Positions 51,883 through 60,531 of a stretch of 64,000 bases of DNA are shown here, piece after piece. Each line of letters opens with the position of its first letter. The stretch's first letter is position 1. The notes under the pieces are model-generated. The model made no database searches. It was not told where the DNA came from and worked only from the letters and a program-made list of their open reading frames with translations. A program made the translations under genes and the position numbers. The stretch is taken from positions 1,054,001 to 1,118,000 of the forward strand of contig NZ_JAUSZH010000001.1 in assembly GCF_030817355.1 (NCBI RefSeq), written 5' to 3'. This DNA comes from Streptomyces sp. V1I1 (lineage in GTDB: Bacteria; Actinomycetota; Actinomycetes; Streptomycetales; Streptomycetaceae).

Positions 51883-52607
51883 GCGATCTCACGGCCCTTC
51901 GCGAGGTCGTCGTGGTTGTCGATCTCGACCCACTTGACGTCGCCGATGGGGGCCACGTCCACGGTGAAGCCGCGGTTCACGAGCTCCTGGTAGCCGTCCT
52001 CGTAGTAGAGGTCGGGGTCGCGCTCGAAGGTGGTCTTCAGCGCGTCGGCGAGCTCGTCGGCGGCCTCGGGCTCGATGAGGGTGACGCCGATGTACTCACC
52101 GGTGGCGGTGGCCGGGTCCATCAGCTTGGTGATGCGCTGCACACCCTTGTCGCCGTCGGTGATGACCTTCATCTCCTCGTCGGCGAGATGCTTCACCGTG
52201 TCGAGGGCGAGGATGATCTTCTGGCCGTTGCCGCGGGCGGCAAGCAGGGTCTGCTCGACGGAGACGGGGTGCACGGTGTCGCCGTTGGCGAGGATGACGC
52301 CCTGCTTTATGACGTCACGGGCGCACCACAGGGAGTAGGCGTTGTTCCACTCCTCGGCCTTGTCGTTGTCGACGAGGGTGAGCTTCAGGCCGTACTTCGC
52401 CTCCAGGGCTGCCTTGCGCTCGTAGACGGCCTCCTTGCGGTAGCCGACGACGACGGCGGCCTCGGTGAGCCCGATCTGGGCGAAGTTCCCCAGGGTGAGG
52501 TCGAGGACGGTGGTGTCGCCGTCGACGGGCACGAGGGCCTTCGGGAGCGTGTCGGTGTAGGGGCGAAGACGCCGTCCGGCACCGGCTGCCAGTACGAGGC
52601 CGATCAT
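51870..52607 (-). CDS. Sugar/polyol-phosphate nucleotidyltransferase
   Basis: 245 residues. The N-terminal nucleotide-binding motif is LVLAAGAGRRLRPYTDTLPK, followed by VVVGYRKEAVYE, EWNNAYSLWCARD and ILANGDTVHP. The NNAYSL signature is shared with CTP:phosphocholine and CTP:inositol-1-phosphate cytidylyltransferases, so CDP-activation is the best guess. With the neighbouring dehydrogenase and CDP-alcohol transferases, a path from DHAP to a CDP-glycerol-like donor is plausible but unproven. Confidence 0.88.
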   Translation of the reverse strand: MIGLVLAAGAGRRLRPYTDTLPKALVPVDGDTTVLDLTLGNFAQIGLTEAAVVVGYRKEAVYERKAALEAKYGLKLTLVDNDKAEEWNNAYSLWCARDVIKQGVILANGDTVHPVSVEQTLLAARGNGQKIILALDTVKHLADEEMKVITDGDKGVQRITKLMDPATATGEYIGVTLIEPEAADELADALKTTFERDPDLYYEDGYQELVNRGFTVDVAPIGDVKWVEIDNHDDLAKGREIACLY

Positions 52608-54556
52608 GCGGGTTCTCCTTCGTCATGTACGGCGGGTGCTCCGGAGGACACCCAGAAGCGGATGCTCTCCACAAGCACCACGAGTGCGACGACCACAGCG
52701 AGGGCCGTCAGCGCGATGGTGAAGTCTGCGTCGGCGACCACCGCGGCCAGCAGCGCGACTGCCAGGACCCGCCCCTCGTGCCCGCCGGTCGCCCGCACCA
52801 GCCAGTGCGGCGGCGCGCCCGTTCCGCCGCGGATGCGGTACACCGTGTCGTAGTGATGGTAGGCGACCGCCGCCACCAGTCCGAAGGCCGCGGGCAACGC
52901 TCCGTTCACCTCTGCCCGGGCGGCGAGCGCCAGGACGGTGCAGTATTCGGCGGCCCGGAACACCGGCGGGACGAGCCAGTCGAGGGAGCCCTTGAGGGGG
53001 CGGGCGACGGCTGTGCCCGAGGTGATGACATACGCCACAGCTGCGACGACCGGCCAGAGTGAGCCGTAGTCGGTGAACGTGGCACTTGCCACAAGAGCGG
53101 CGCCGCCGGCCAGCGCAATCGCGAGCGGCCCGAACGCGGGAAGCTTCCGGGCGGCCGTCGTGAAGGCGCGCGCGGCGCTCTCGGCGAGCGGGCCCGAGTC
53201 GGCCAGGTCGGCGAGCGCCTGGGCGGCCCGGTCGGTCCTGCGCGCCTTGCGGGTCAGCGAGCGCAGGACGCGGCCCGCCGTGGTGTAGCAGGCGGCGAAG
53301 GCGCAGCCGATGAGCAGGGCGTAGAAGACGATCCGGGGCGTGGCCACGGCCGTCAGCACGGCGATCATGGCCCAGCGCTCGCCGATCGGCAGCACGATCA
53401 TGCGTCGCAGCCAGACCGTCCAGCCGACGCTGTCGAGCTTCTCGGAGAGCGCGGCGGTGGGGCTGCCAGTCACGGATTTACCAACGGCCGTCGCGTCGTG
53501 GTTCGCCTCGTAGAAGGAGAAGTCCACGACATGGCGGCAGGTCTGCAGCACCATCGCGCCAAGTGCCAGCGCCCATACGTCGTCGCCGCCGCGGGCGGCA
53601 CCGAGGGCGAGACCGGCGTAGTACGCGTACTCCTTGGCGCGGTCGAACGTCGCGTCCAGCCAGGCGCCCATCGTCGAGTACTGCAGCGAGTAACGGGCCA
53701 GCTGCCCGTCGGTGCAGTCCAGGACGAAGGAGAAGAGCAGCAGCACGCCCGCCGCGATGTAGCCGCCGCGGGTGCCGGTGGCCGCGCTGCCGGCCGCGAT
53801 CAGGGCGGTGAGCAGCGAGGCGGTGGTGACCTGGTTCGGGGTCAGTCCGCGCCGCGCACACCAGCGGGCGAGATAGCGGGAGTACGGACTGATGCAGAAG
53901 GTGGTGAAGAAGCCGTCGCGGGCCTTCACGGCGGAGCGCAGCCGTACCGCCTCGTCGTCGACCGCGGCGACGGCCTGCCGGGCCTCGTTACGGGTCTGGG
54001 GATCAGCGGGCACAGTCGCCACGAGCGACCCCAGCTCGGGCCGGTGCACGGCGGTGCCCTCGGCGTCGAGCGCGTCGGCGAGCGCGTCGGGCACTACCGG
54101 CGTCCCCGCGCCCGTGCTGCCTGCGGCGGGCCGCACCGCGGCCCGGACAGCCGACAGGGAGTCACTGTCGTCGGCCGCGTCGCCTGCCCCTGCGGCGATC
54201 GCCGCCTCGGCGGCATCGGACGGTGCGGGTCCGGCCACGCCGGACGGGGTCCCTGTGCCCACCGCGACCGACAGAGCCCGGGTCAGAGCAGCCCGTGCCT
54301 GAGGCTGCACTGTCAGTGCGCCCGGGACCGCGGCGGCCGGGAAGCGGGGGTCCGTCAGCGCCAGCCGCAGGGCGTGAACGTGCCCCACGAAGCGGGGGTC
54401 GACGACGGCGACGCGGTCGGTGCCCGGCACCGCTGCGACCAGCGCTGCGGTGTCCTGGGCGCCCGAGGCGACCCGGACGTCGAAGCCCAGCGACCGCAGA
54501 TCGCCCTCGAGCGACGATCCGGGTACCGGCGGACCGGTGACGATGGCGGTCGACAG
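52604..54556 (-). CDS. DUF5941 / CDP-alcohol phosphatidyltransferase membrane protein, probable CTG start
   Basis: 650 residues if translation starts at CTG 54556. Downstream of a stop codon the coding frame continues without an ATG, GTG or TTG until 54430, yet the 42 codons before that (STAIVTGPPVPGSSLEGDLR, LGFDVRVASG) look coding and resemble the usual N-terminus of DUF5941 proteins as I recall them. AAGGAG stands nine bases before the CTG. Middle part: CDP-alcohol transferase motif DCTDGQLARYSLQYSTMGAW with LDATFDR (all Asp present), then many membrane helices. It overlaps the nucleotidyltransferase gene by four bases and heads the operon. Confidence 0.82.
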   Translation of the reverse strand: MSTAIVTGPPVPGSSLEGDLRSLGFDVRVASGAQDTAALVAAVPGTDRVAVVDPRFVGHVHALRLALTDPRFPAAAVPGALTVQPQARAALTRALSVAVGTGTPSGVAGPAPSDAAEAAIAAGAGDAADDSDSLSAVRAAVRPAAGSTGAGTPVVPDALADALDAEGTAVHRPELGSLVATVPADPQTRNEARQAVAAVDDEAVRLRSAVKARDGFFTTFCISPYSRYLARWCARRGLTPNQVTTASLLTALIAAGSAATGTRGGYIAAGVLLLFSFVLDCTDGQLARYSLQYSTMGAWLDATFDRAKEYAYYAGLALGAARGGDDVWALALGAMVLQTCRHVVDFSFYEANHDATAVGKSVTGSPTAALSEKLDSVGWTVWLRRMIVLPIGERWAMIAVLTAVATPRIVFYALLIGCAFAACYTTAGRVLRSLTRKARRTDRAAQALADLADSGPLAESAARAFTTAARKLPAFGPLAIALAGGAALVASATFTDYGSLWPVVAAVAYVITSGTAVARPLKGSLDWLVPPVFRAAEYCTVLALAARAEVNGALPAAFGLVAAVAYHHYDTVYRIRGGTGAPPHWLVRATGGHEGRVLAVALLAAVVADADFTIALTALAVVVALVVLVESIRFWVSSGAPAVHDEGEPA

Positions 54557-54781
54557 ACGAACTCACTCCTTGGAACTGACAGTGCGGGTGCGCGGCGGCT
54601 CGGCCCGTATGCGGGCGGCGGCACGTCGGCAGAGGCTATCGGATGCACGGAGGCGGGAGTTCACTGGCCGTTTACGTCCCGCTCGACATGGCCGGGGCCC
54701 AGGAGGGCCCGCCGAGATCATCATCGTCGATCGGTGCCTCGGCCCACAAACCGCGGGTCCGCAGGGCCTAGGCTGACCGGC

Positions 54782-55765
54782 ATGACTTGGCTGATCACAG
54801 GTGGAGCGGGGTATATCGGCGCGCATGTGGCGCGGGCCATGACAGCGGCGGGTGAGCGGGTCGTCGTCCTCGACGATGTCTCGTCGGGCATACCCGAGCG
54901 ACTGCCCCAGGAGATTCCGCTGGTCCGCGGCGCGGTCCTGGACCGGGAGCTGCTCGACCGCACCCTCGCCGAGCACGCCGTCACCGGTGTCGTACATCTC
55001 GCGGCGAAGAAGCAGGTCGGGGAGTCCGTCGAGCAGCCGCTGCGCTACTACCGGGAGAATGTGCACGGTCTGACGGTGCTCCTCGAGGCGGTCGTCGCGG
55101 CAGGTGTGCGGCGCTTCCTGTTCTCCTCCTCGGCCGCCGTATACGGCGTGCCCGAGATGGACCTGATCCCCGAGTCCGCTCCGTGCGAACCGATCAGTCC
55201 GTATGGCGAGACCAAGCTGGCGGGCGAGTGGCTGGTACGGGCGACAGGCCACGCGCACTCCATGGCCACAGCCTGTCTGCGCTACTTCAATGTGGCGGGC
55301 TCTGCCCGGCCGGAGCTGGCCGATACCGGAGTGTTCAACATCATCCCGATGTTCTTCGACCGGATCACCCGTGGTGAGGCCCCGCGGATCTTCGGCGCCG
55401 ACTACCCGACGCCGGACGGCACCTGCATCCGTGACTACATCCATGTCGCGGACCTGGCGGACGCCCATCTCGCGGTGGCCCGCCGGCTGGCCGAGCAGGA
55501 CGAGGCCGGGGATCTGACGGTCAACATCGGCCGGGGCGTCGGCGTCTCGGTGCGCGAACTGGCCGATCTGGTGGGCGAGGTCACGGGGTACGGCGAGGCG
55601 CCGGTGATCGAGCAGCGCCGTCCGGGCGATGCCGCCAAGGCCGTCGCCTCGGTAGATCTGATCGCCAAGGAGCTGGGCTGGACGGCGTCGCGCGGGGTGC
55701 GCGAGATGGTCGAGTCGGCCTGGGAGGGCTGGTGCCTGCGGCACCCCGGAGCCCGCATCAAGTGA
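54782..55765 (+). CDS. galE: UDP-glucose 4-epimerase-like NAD-dependent epimerase
   Basis: 327 residues from the ATG at 54782; the frame is open far upstream but the extension is not coding. Extended SDR fold: ITGGAGYIGAHVARAM, VHLAAKKQVGESVEQ, FSSSAAVYGVP and the catalytic SPYGETK (Tyr...Lys). It probably interconverts UDP-Glc and UDP-Gal for a glycan, since it is divergent from the surface-polymer operon. Other UDP-sugar epimerisations are possible. Confidence 0.9.
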   Translation: MTWLITGGAGYIGAHVARAMTAAGERVVVLDDVSSGIPERLPQEIPLVRGAVLDRELLDRTLAEHAVTGVVHLAAKKQVGESVEQPLRYYRENVHGLTVLLEAVVAAGVRRFLFSSSAAVYGVPEMDLIPESAPCEPISPYGETKLAGEWLVRATGHAHSMATACLRYFNVAGSARPELADTGVFNIIPMFFDRITRGEAPRIFGADYPTPDGTCIRDYIHVADLADAHLAVARRLAEQDEAGDLTVNIGRGVGVSVRELADLVGEVTGYGEAPVIEQRRPGDAAKAVASVDLIAKELGWTASRGVREMVESAWEGWCLRHPGARIK

Positions 55766-55777
55766 TCTTGTCAGCGC

Positions 55778-55808
55778 CCTGACCTGCAGGTCGTTTCCGC
55801 AGGTCAGG
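55778..55808 (+). terminator. Hairpin terminator after the epimerase gene
   Basis: CCTGACCTGC (55778-55787) and GCAGGTCAGG (55799-55808) form a perfect 10-base stem with an 11-base loop, starting 12 bases after the stop codon at 55765. A short GTTAC follows rather than a T-tract. Confidence 0.85.
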
Positions 55809-55907
55809 CGTTACGACAACGGTGTTCAGTGCCGTGTTGCCTGATACCCCCCACCCGTAGTTGACTGAGGTCTCGGCAGATCATCCGACGACCTGGAGGC
55901 GTCTCGC

Positions 55908-56849
55908 ATGGGGGCTGGGCACGACCACGGGCATTCGCACGGCGGGCCGCCGCCGACCGGCACCGCGGCCTCGGCCTACAAGGGACGGCTGCGCATCGCG
56001 CTCGCCATCACGCTGAGCGTGATGGTCCTGGAGATCGTCGGCGGCATCCTCTCCGACTCCCTCGCCCTCATCGCCGACGCCGCCCATATGGCGACGGACG
56101 CGGTCGGTCTCGCGATGGCGCTGCTGGCGATCCACTTCGCCAACCGGCCCGCCGGACTGAACCGCACCTTCGGCTTCGCCCGGGCCGAGATCCTGGCCGC
56201 GCTCGCCAACTGCCTGCTGCTGCTCGGCGTCGGCGGCTATCTGCTCTTCGAGGCGGTGGAGCGCTTCATCACCCCGGCCGAGACCAAGGGCTGGCTGACG
56301 ATCGCGTTCGCCGTGGTCGGCCTGCTGGCCAACATGGTCTCGCTCTCGATCCTGGTGCGGGGTCAGAAGGAGAGCCTCAATGTGCGCGGGGCGTATCTGG
56401 AGGTGCTCGCGGACACGCTCGGCTCGCTGATGGTGCTGGTCTCGGCCGCCATCATCCTCGCGACCGGCTGGCTGCCGGCCGACCCCATCGCATCACTCGT
56501 CATCGGCCTGATGATCGTGCCGCGCACCTGGAAGCTGCTGCGGGAGACCCTCAACGTCCTGCTGGAGGCGGCTCCGAAGGGCGTCGACATGGGCGAGGTA
56601 CGGGCCCACATAGTGGCGCTCCCCGGCGTGGAGGACGTCCACGATCTGCACGCCTGGACGATCACTTCCGGGATGCCGGTGCTCTCCGCGCATGTGGTGG
56701 TGAGCCAGCACATCCTGGACGCGGTCGGGCACGAGAAGATGCTGCACGATCTGCAGGGGTGCATCGGGGGCCACTTCGACGTGGAGCACTGCACCTTCCA
56801 GCTGGAGCCGGTCGGCCATGCGGAGCACGAGGCCAGGCTCTGTCACTGA
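55908..56849 (+). CDS. Cation diffusion facilitator family metal exporter
   Basis: 313 residues. His-rich N-terminus (GHDHGHSHGG), six membrane segments, TM2 metal site DAAHMATD, TM5 site LEVLADTLGS, and a C-terminal cytoplasmic domain (VHDLHAWTITSGMPVLSAHV) with His residues. This is the ZitB/CzcD type that exports Zn or related divalent ions in exchange for protons. The TM5 position that is His in ZitB is Glu here, a common variant that may alter metal choice. Confidence 0.93.
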   Translation: MGAGHDHGHSHGGPPPTGTAASAYKGRLRIALAITLSVMVLEIVGGILSDSLALIADAAHMATDAVGLAMALLAIHFANRPAGLNRTFGFARAEILAALANCLLLLGVGGYLLFEAVERFITPAETKGWLTIAFAVVGLLANMVSLSILVRGQKESLNVRGAYLEVLADTLGSLMVLVSAAIILATGWLPADPIASLVIGLMIVPRTWKLLRETLNVLLEAAPKGVDMGEVRAHIVALPGVEDVHDLHAWTITSGMPVLSAHVVVSQHILDAVGHEKMLHDLQGCIGGHFDVEHCTFQLEPVGHAEHEARLCH

Positions 56850-56908
56850 GGGCGGCTGTTAGTCTTACCGGCCAGTCTTGCCAGCACGCTTGAGAGGAGC
56901 TGAGGTTG

Positions 56909-56977
56909 ATGACCGTCGCGGCGAACGCTGCCCAGCGCAGCGCCCGGTCCATCCTCGGCTTCCGGGCTGCCGGCTGA
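56909..56977 (+). CDS. Putative 22-residue upstream ORF
   Basis: ATG at 56909 preceded by GAGGAGCTGAGG, reading MTVAANAAQRSARSILGFRA and ending AG-stop at 56975-56977. It lies 60 bases after the CDF gene and 63 bases before the TTG of the methyltransferase fusion. The strong ribosome-binding site suggests it is translated, perhaps as a leader peptide. A direct repeat CTCGTACGTC (twice, near 56986-57007) lies in between. Function unknown. Confidence 0.45.
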   Translation: MTVAANAAQRSARSILGFRAAG

Positions 56978-57040
56978 CCCTTTGCTCGTACGTCTTCTCG
57001 TACGTCGGCCGGAGCCCGCACACACTCAAGGGTTCCCACG

Positions 57041-58288
57041 TTGTCCGACAACGCTCTTCATGACGCCTTCTTCGCCCTGCACCACGGCCTTCCGCGGCAG
57101 GGTCCCGGCTCCGACTCCACCTCCCGTCGGCTGCTCGCCCTCGCCGGGCCGCTGCCGGCGCGTCCCCGCGTGCTCGATCTGGGCTGCGGCCCCGGCCGCA
57201 GCGCGCTGCTGCTGGCCGACGAGGCCGGTGCACAGGTGACGGCCGTCGATCTGCACGAGCCGTTCCTCGACGAACTGCGCCACACCGCCGAGGCCCGCGG
57301 GCTCGGCGACGCGATCCGCACCGTCAAGGCCGATATGGCCGAACTCCCCTGCCCCGACGGCTCGTTCGACCTCGTCTGGGCGGAGAGCTCCGCGTACAAC
57401 ATCGGCTTCGACACCGCTCTGCGGCAGTGGCGGCGGCTGCTCGCCCCGGGCGGCTCGCTCGTCATCACCGAATGCGAGTGGACGGCCGGGGATCCCTCGG
57501 CCCAAGCCCGCGCCTTCTGGGACCAGCACTATGCGCTGCGTACGAGCGCCGCGAACATCTCGGCGGCCGTCGCGGCGGGCTACACCGTCCTCGGGGTGCA
57601 CCGGCAGCCCGAGAGCGACTGGGAGGAGTACTACGGCCCGCTCGGCGAGCGGGCCGACGCGGCGGACGCCTCGGCTCCGGGCATGGCGCAGGCGCTTGCC
57701 GCCACCTGGGCGGAGATCGCGATGCGCCGTGACCACGGCACGGAGTACGGCTACACGGGCTATGTCCTGCGGCCCGCCGACCGGCGCTGGCGCACCAGGC
57801 CGGAGACGACGGCCGACATTCCGGCCGTGCGTGCCGTCAATGCCGCGGCCTTCCCGACCGCCGAGGAGGCGGGCCTTGTCGACGAGCTGCGCCGGGACGG
57901 CGATGCGTGGCTGCCCGGGATGTCGTACGTCGCCGAGGCGGCGGACGGCTCGGTCGCGGCGTACGCACTGCTCACCCGCTGCCATGTCGGGGACGTCCCC
58001 GCGGTGGCGCTGGCTCCGGTCGCGGTGGCTCCCGAACACCAGCGGGGCGGCGCGGGGCAGGCGGTCGTCCGGGCGGTGCTCGATGTGGCAAGAATCCGCC
58101 AGGAGCGGCTCGTCCTGGTCCTCGGGCATCCCGGGTACTACCCGAGGTTCGGCTTCGAGCCGGCGTCACGGTACGGAATCAGGCCAACCTTCCAGGTGCC
58201 CGACGCGGCCATGCTGGCCCTTGTGCTGGACGGTTCCCGAGGCGTGCCGCAGGGCACGATCCGCTATCCGGCGGCCTTCGGTGTCTGA
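57041..58288 (+). CDS. Fusion of SAM-dependent methyltransferase and GNAT acetyltransferase
   Basis: 415 residues, TTG start with AAGGG upstream. Residues ~1-245 are a class I methyltransferase: VLDLGCGPGRSALLLADEAG (motif I), VTAVDLHEPFLDEL, DLVWAESSAYNIGF and WRRLLAPGGSLVITE. After a WRTRPETT linker comes a GNAT domain, residues ~250-415, with VAPVAVAPEHQRGGAGQAVV (acetyl-CoA loop) and LVLGHPGYYPRFGFEPASR. The GNAT part matches stand-alone N-acetyltransferases of the YhbS group. The two activities could modify one substrate. Confidence 0.9.
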   Translation: MSDNALHDAFFALHHGLPRQGPGSDSTSRRLLALAGPLPARPRVLDLGCGPGRSALLLADEAGAQVTAVDLHEPFLDELRHTAEARGLGDAIRTVKADMAELPCPDGSFDLVWAESSAYNIGFDTALRQWRRLLAPGGSLVITECEWTAGDPSAQARAFWDQHYALRTSAANISAAVAAGYTVLGVHRQPESDWEEYYGPLGERADAADASAPGMAQALAATWAEIAMRRDHGTEYGYTGYVLRPADRRWRTRPETTADIPAVRAVNAAAFPTAEEAGLVDELRRDGDAWLPGMSYVAEAADGSVAAYALLTRCHVGDVPAVALAPVAVAPEHQRGGAGQAVVRAVLDVARIRQERLVLVLGHPGYYPRFGFEPASRYGIRPTFQVPDAAMLALVLDGSRGVPQGTIRYPAAFGV

Positions 58289-58430
58289 TGAGTTCTGGTG
58301 AGTGATGTCCCCCCGCCGCGAGCCGACGCGGCGGGGGACATGCCCAGGCTGCCGAAGTGCGGACAAGCCGCTTTTGTACGGCACACTGGGCAGGCCCCCG
58401 ATGGGCCGAGGACCGATGCGAAGGATGGTT

Positions 58431-59024
58431 ATGCCGATCTCACCAGCCACCGCGGCGAACAGCTCGTCGAACGGCGCTCCCCAAGCGATCCTGCTCGAGC
58501 TGGTCGACGAGCACGGCAATACCATCGGCACCGCGGAGAAACTCTCCGCCCATCAGGCGCCCGGGCAGCTGCACCGGGCGTTCTCCGTCTTCCTCTTCGA
58601 CGAGCACGGGCGGCTGCTGCTGCAGCGCCGTGCACTGGGCAAGTACCACTCCCCCGGCGTCTGGTCGAACACCTGCTGCGGACATCCGTTCCCGGGTGAG
58701 GCCCCCTTCGCGGCCGCCGCCCGGCGTACGCACGAGGAGCTCGGGGTCTCGCCCTCACTGCTCGCCGAGGCGGGCACGGTCCGCTACAACCACCCGGACC
58801 CGGACTCGGGGCTGGTGGAGCAGGAGTACAACCACCTCTTCGTGGGTCTGGTGCAGGCTCCACTGCGGCCGGACCCGGACGAGGTCGGTGAGACGGCCTT
58901 CGTGACGCCGAAGGAACTGACGGACCGGCATGCCGAGGCGCCGTTCTCGGCGTGGTTCATGACGGTGCTGGACGCGGCCCGCCCAGCGATCAAGGAGCTC
59001 ACGGGCCCCTCCGGCGGCTGGTGA
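58431..59024 (+). CDS. idi: Isopentenyl-diphosphate delta-isomerase, type 1
   Basis: 197 residues from the ATG at 58431, with AAGGATGG upstream; an earlier open frame from 58302 lacks homology. Nudix-like fold with WSNTCCGHPFPGE (catalytic Cys), RRTHEELGVSP and the catalytic Glu in EQEYNHLFVG. It interconverts IPP and DMAPP and supports FPP formation for the hopanoid operon 11 kb away. As it is not essential with the MEP pathway, its presence near hpn genes suggests adjustment of precursor ratio. Confidence 0.95.
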   Translation: MPISPATAANSSSNGAPQAILLELVDEHGNTIGTAEKLSAHQAPGQLHRAFSVFLFDEHGRLLLQRRALGKYHSPGVWSNTCCGHPFPGEAPFAAAARRTHEELGVSPSLLAEAGTVRYNHPDPDSGLVEQEYNHLFVGLVQAPLRPDPDEVGETAFVTPKELTDRHAEAPFSAWFMTVLDAARPAIKELTGPSGGW

Positions 59025-59061
59025 GACGGACGGGCACGGCGCCCAACAGCGGCTGGAGCGG

Positions 59062-59532
59062 CTAGAGCGGCGTGGTGCCGCCGGTCGGTCTCAGCGGCAG
59101 TGCGGCCCAGATGATCTTGCCGCCGCTCGCGGTGTGCTCGACGTCGCAGGATCCGCCGGCTTCCAGGGTGATCTCGCGCACGAGCAGCAGACCACGGCCG
59201 CCGGTCTGCCCGTAATCGGTCACCAGCGCCTTGGGCCGGTAGGGGTGGTTGTCCTCCACGGACACCCGGATCCACTCCGCGCCGATGGCGACCTCGACGG
59301 CGATCTCGGGCGAGAGCAGGGCCGCGTGCCGTACGGCATTGGTGACCAGCTCGGAGACGATCAGCAGCAGCCCCTGGACGAGATCGTCCTCGGCGGGCAC
59401 GCCTTGGCGGTTCAGCAGATCCCGTACGGCGTGCCGGGCCTGCGGGACGGACACGTCGAGGGCAGGGGCGGTGAAACGCCAGACGCCCTCGTACGACAGT
59501 GGCCGGGCCGGGACGCTCCCGCGGCTCTCCAT
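59062..59532 (-). CDS. ATP-binding anti-sigma-type regulator (HATPase_c_2)
   Basis: 156 residues from the ATG at 59532; longer frame extension to 59631 has no support. GHKL/HATPase fold of the RsbW/SpoIIAB family: LLLIVSELVTNAVRHAAL (N box), VSVEDNHPYRP (G1 box) and GQTGGRGLLLVREI (G2 box). It lacks an adjacent sigma factor or anti-anti-sigma gene, so its partner is unknown; Streptomyces genomes hold many such orphans. Confidence 0.9.
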   Translation of the reverse strand: MESRGSVPARPLSYEGVWRFTAPALDVSVPQARHAVRDLLNRQGVPAEDDLVQGLLLIVSELVTNAVRHAALLSPEIAVEVAIGAEWIRVSVEDNHPYRPKALVTDYGQTGGRGLLLVREITLEAGGSCDVEHTASGGKIIWAALPLRPTGGTTPL

Positions 59533-59769
59533 AGTCCGGCACCCACCCTCGGCTCGACTGCCCCCGACCCTCGAGTAATTAGTGTTGGGAGTCGGTTGGT
59601 CCGGACCGGCCCGCTGAACAGAAGTAAGCACCTATCGACGCTTTCTGGCCGTGTGCGTATGACAGCATCAGTGGTTCGACTGTTCCTGATCTTCTTCTGC
59701 CCGGTTCTCCGGCTCTGTGACCATACTGCCGATCCGGCGGCCGCCGGATCGGCGGATAGCATCCGGCGC

Positions 59770-60531
59770 ATGGAGCAGAGGGAGCGGTCGCAGCCGCAGT
59801 TGACCCACACCGTTGCGGACGGGGTCGCCACCGTCGTCATCAGCAATCCCGACAAGCGCAATGCCATGACCGCGGGGATGTGGCGGGCGCTTCCCGAACT
59901 GCTCGCGCGGCTGGCGGCGGATACGGCGGTACGCGCGCTGGTGCTGACCGGCCAGGGCGCGACTTTTTGCGCCGGCGCCGACATCTCCTCGCTGCGGGAG
60001 CCCGGCGAGACCCCTCAGACCCTTGCCGTACGCGCCGAGGAGGCGCTCGCCGCGTTCCCGAAGCCGACGCTCGCCGCCGTCCGCGGCTACTGCGTGGGCG
60101 GCGGCTGCCAGCTCGCCGCGGCCTGCGATCTGCGGTTCGCGGAACAGGACGCGCTGTTCGGGGTGACTCCGGCGAAGCTCGGGATCGTCTATCCGGCCTC
60201 GACGACCCGGCGGCTGGTCTCGCTGGTGGGTCCCGCCGCCGCGAAGTATCTGCTCTTCTCGGGCGAGTTGATCGACACGGAACGGGCGCTGCGCACCGGT
60301 CTGGTGGACGAGGTGCTGCCGAGGGGCGAACTGGGCAAGCGCACCGCGGAGTTCACCAGGGTCGTCACCTCGCGCTCGCAGCTCACCCAGGCCGCGGCGA
60401 AGGAGTTCGCCACGGGCCGTACCGACCGGGACGCCCACTGGGCTGAGCTGGCGCGCGCGAGCGGCGACCCCGCGGAGGGGGTCGCCGCCTTCCTGGAGCG
60501 CAGGGCACCCCGTTTCACCTGGAGTGTGTGA
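59770..60531 (+). CDS. Enoyl-CoA hydratase/isomerase family protein
   Basis: 253 residues from ATG 59770; the frame is open upstream but not coding. Crotonase fold: VVISNPDKRNAMTAGMW, LTGQGATFCAGADISSL (oxyanion hole) and GYCVGGGCQLAAACDLRF; both catalytic Glu positions of classical hydratases are not fully evident (GIVYPAS segment), so it could be another crotonase type. Ends tail-to-tail with the DJ-1-like gene, overlapping by 17 bases. Confidence 0.9.
   Translation: MEQRERSQPQLTHTVADGVATVVISNPDKRNAMTAGMWRALPELLARLAADTAVRALVLTGQGATFCAGADISSLREPGETPQTLAVRAEEALAAFPKPTLAAVRGYCVGGGCQLAAACDLRFAEQDALFGVTPAKLGIVYPASTTRRLVSLVGPAAAKYLLFSGELIDTERALRTGLVDEVLPRGELGKRTAEFTRVVTSRSQLTQAAAKEFATGRTDRDAHWAELARASGDPAEGVAAFLERRAPRFTWSV

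Noticed and set aside
53498..55765. A 755-residue epimerase fusion
   Set aside because: The first 428 codons lie opposite the DUF5941 gene and look non-coding; the SDR fold starts at 54782.
47358..55765. Transferred (horizontally acquired) island
   Set aside because: Base composition and codon use look like the neighbours, and there is no tRNA, integrase, insertion sequence or flanking repeat; from memory the order is also conserved in Streptomyces.
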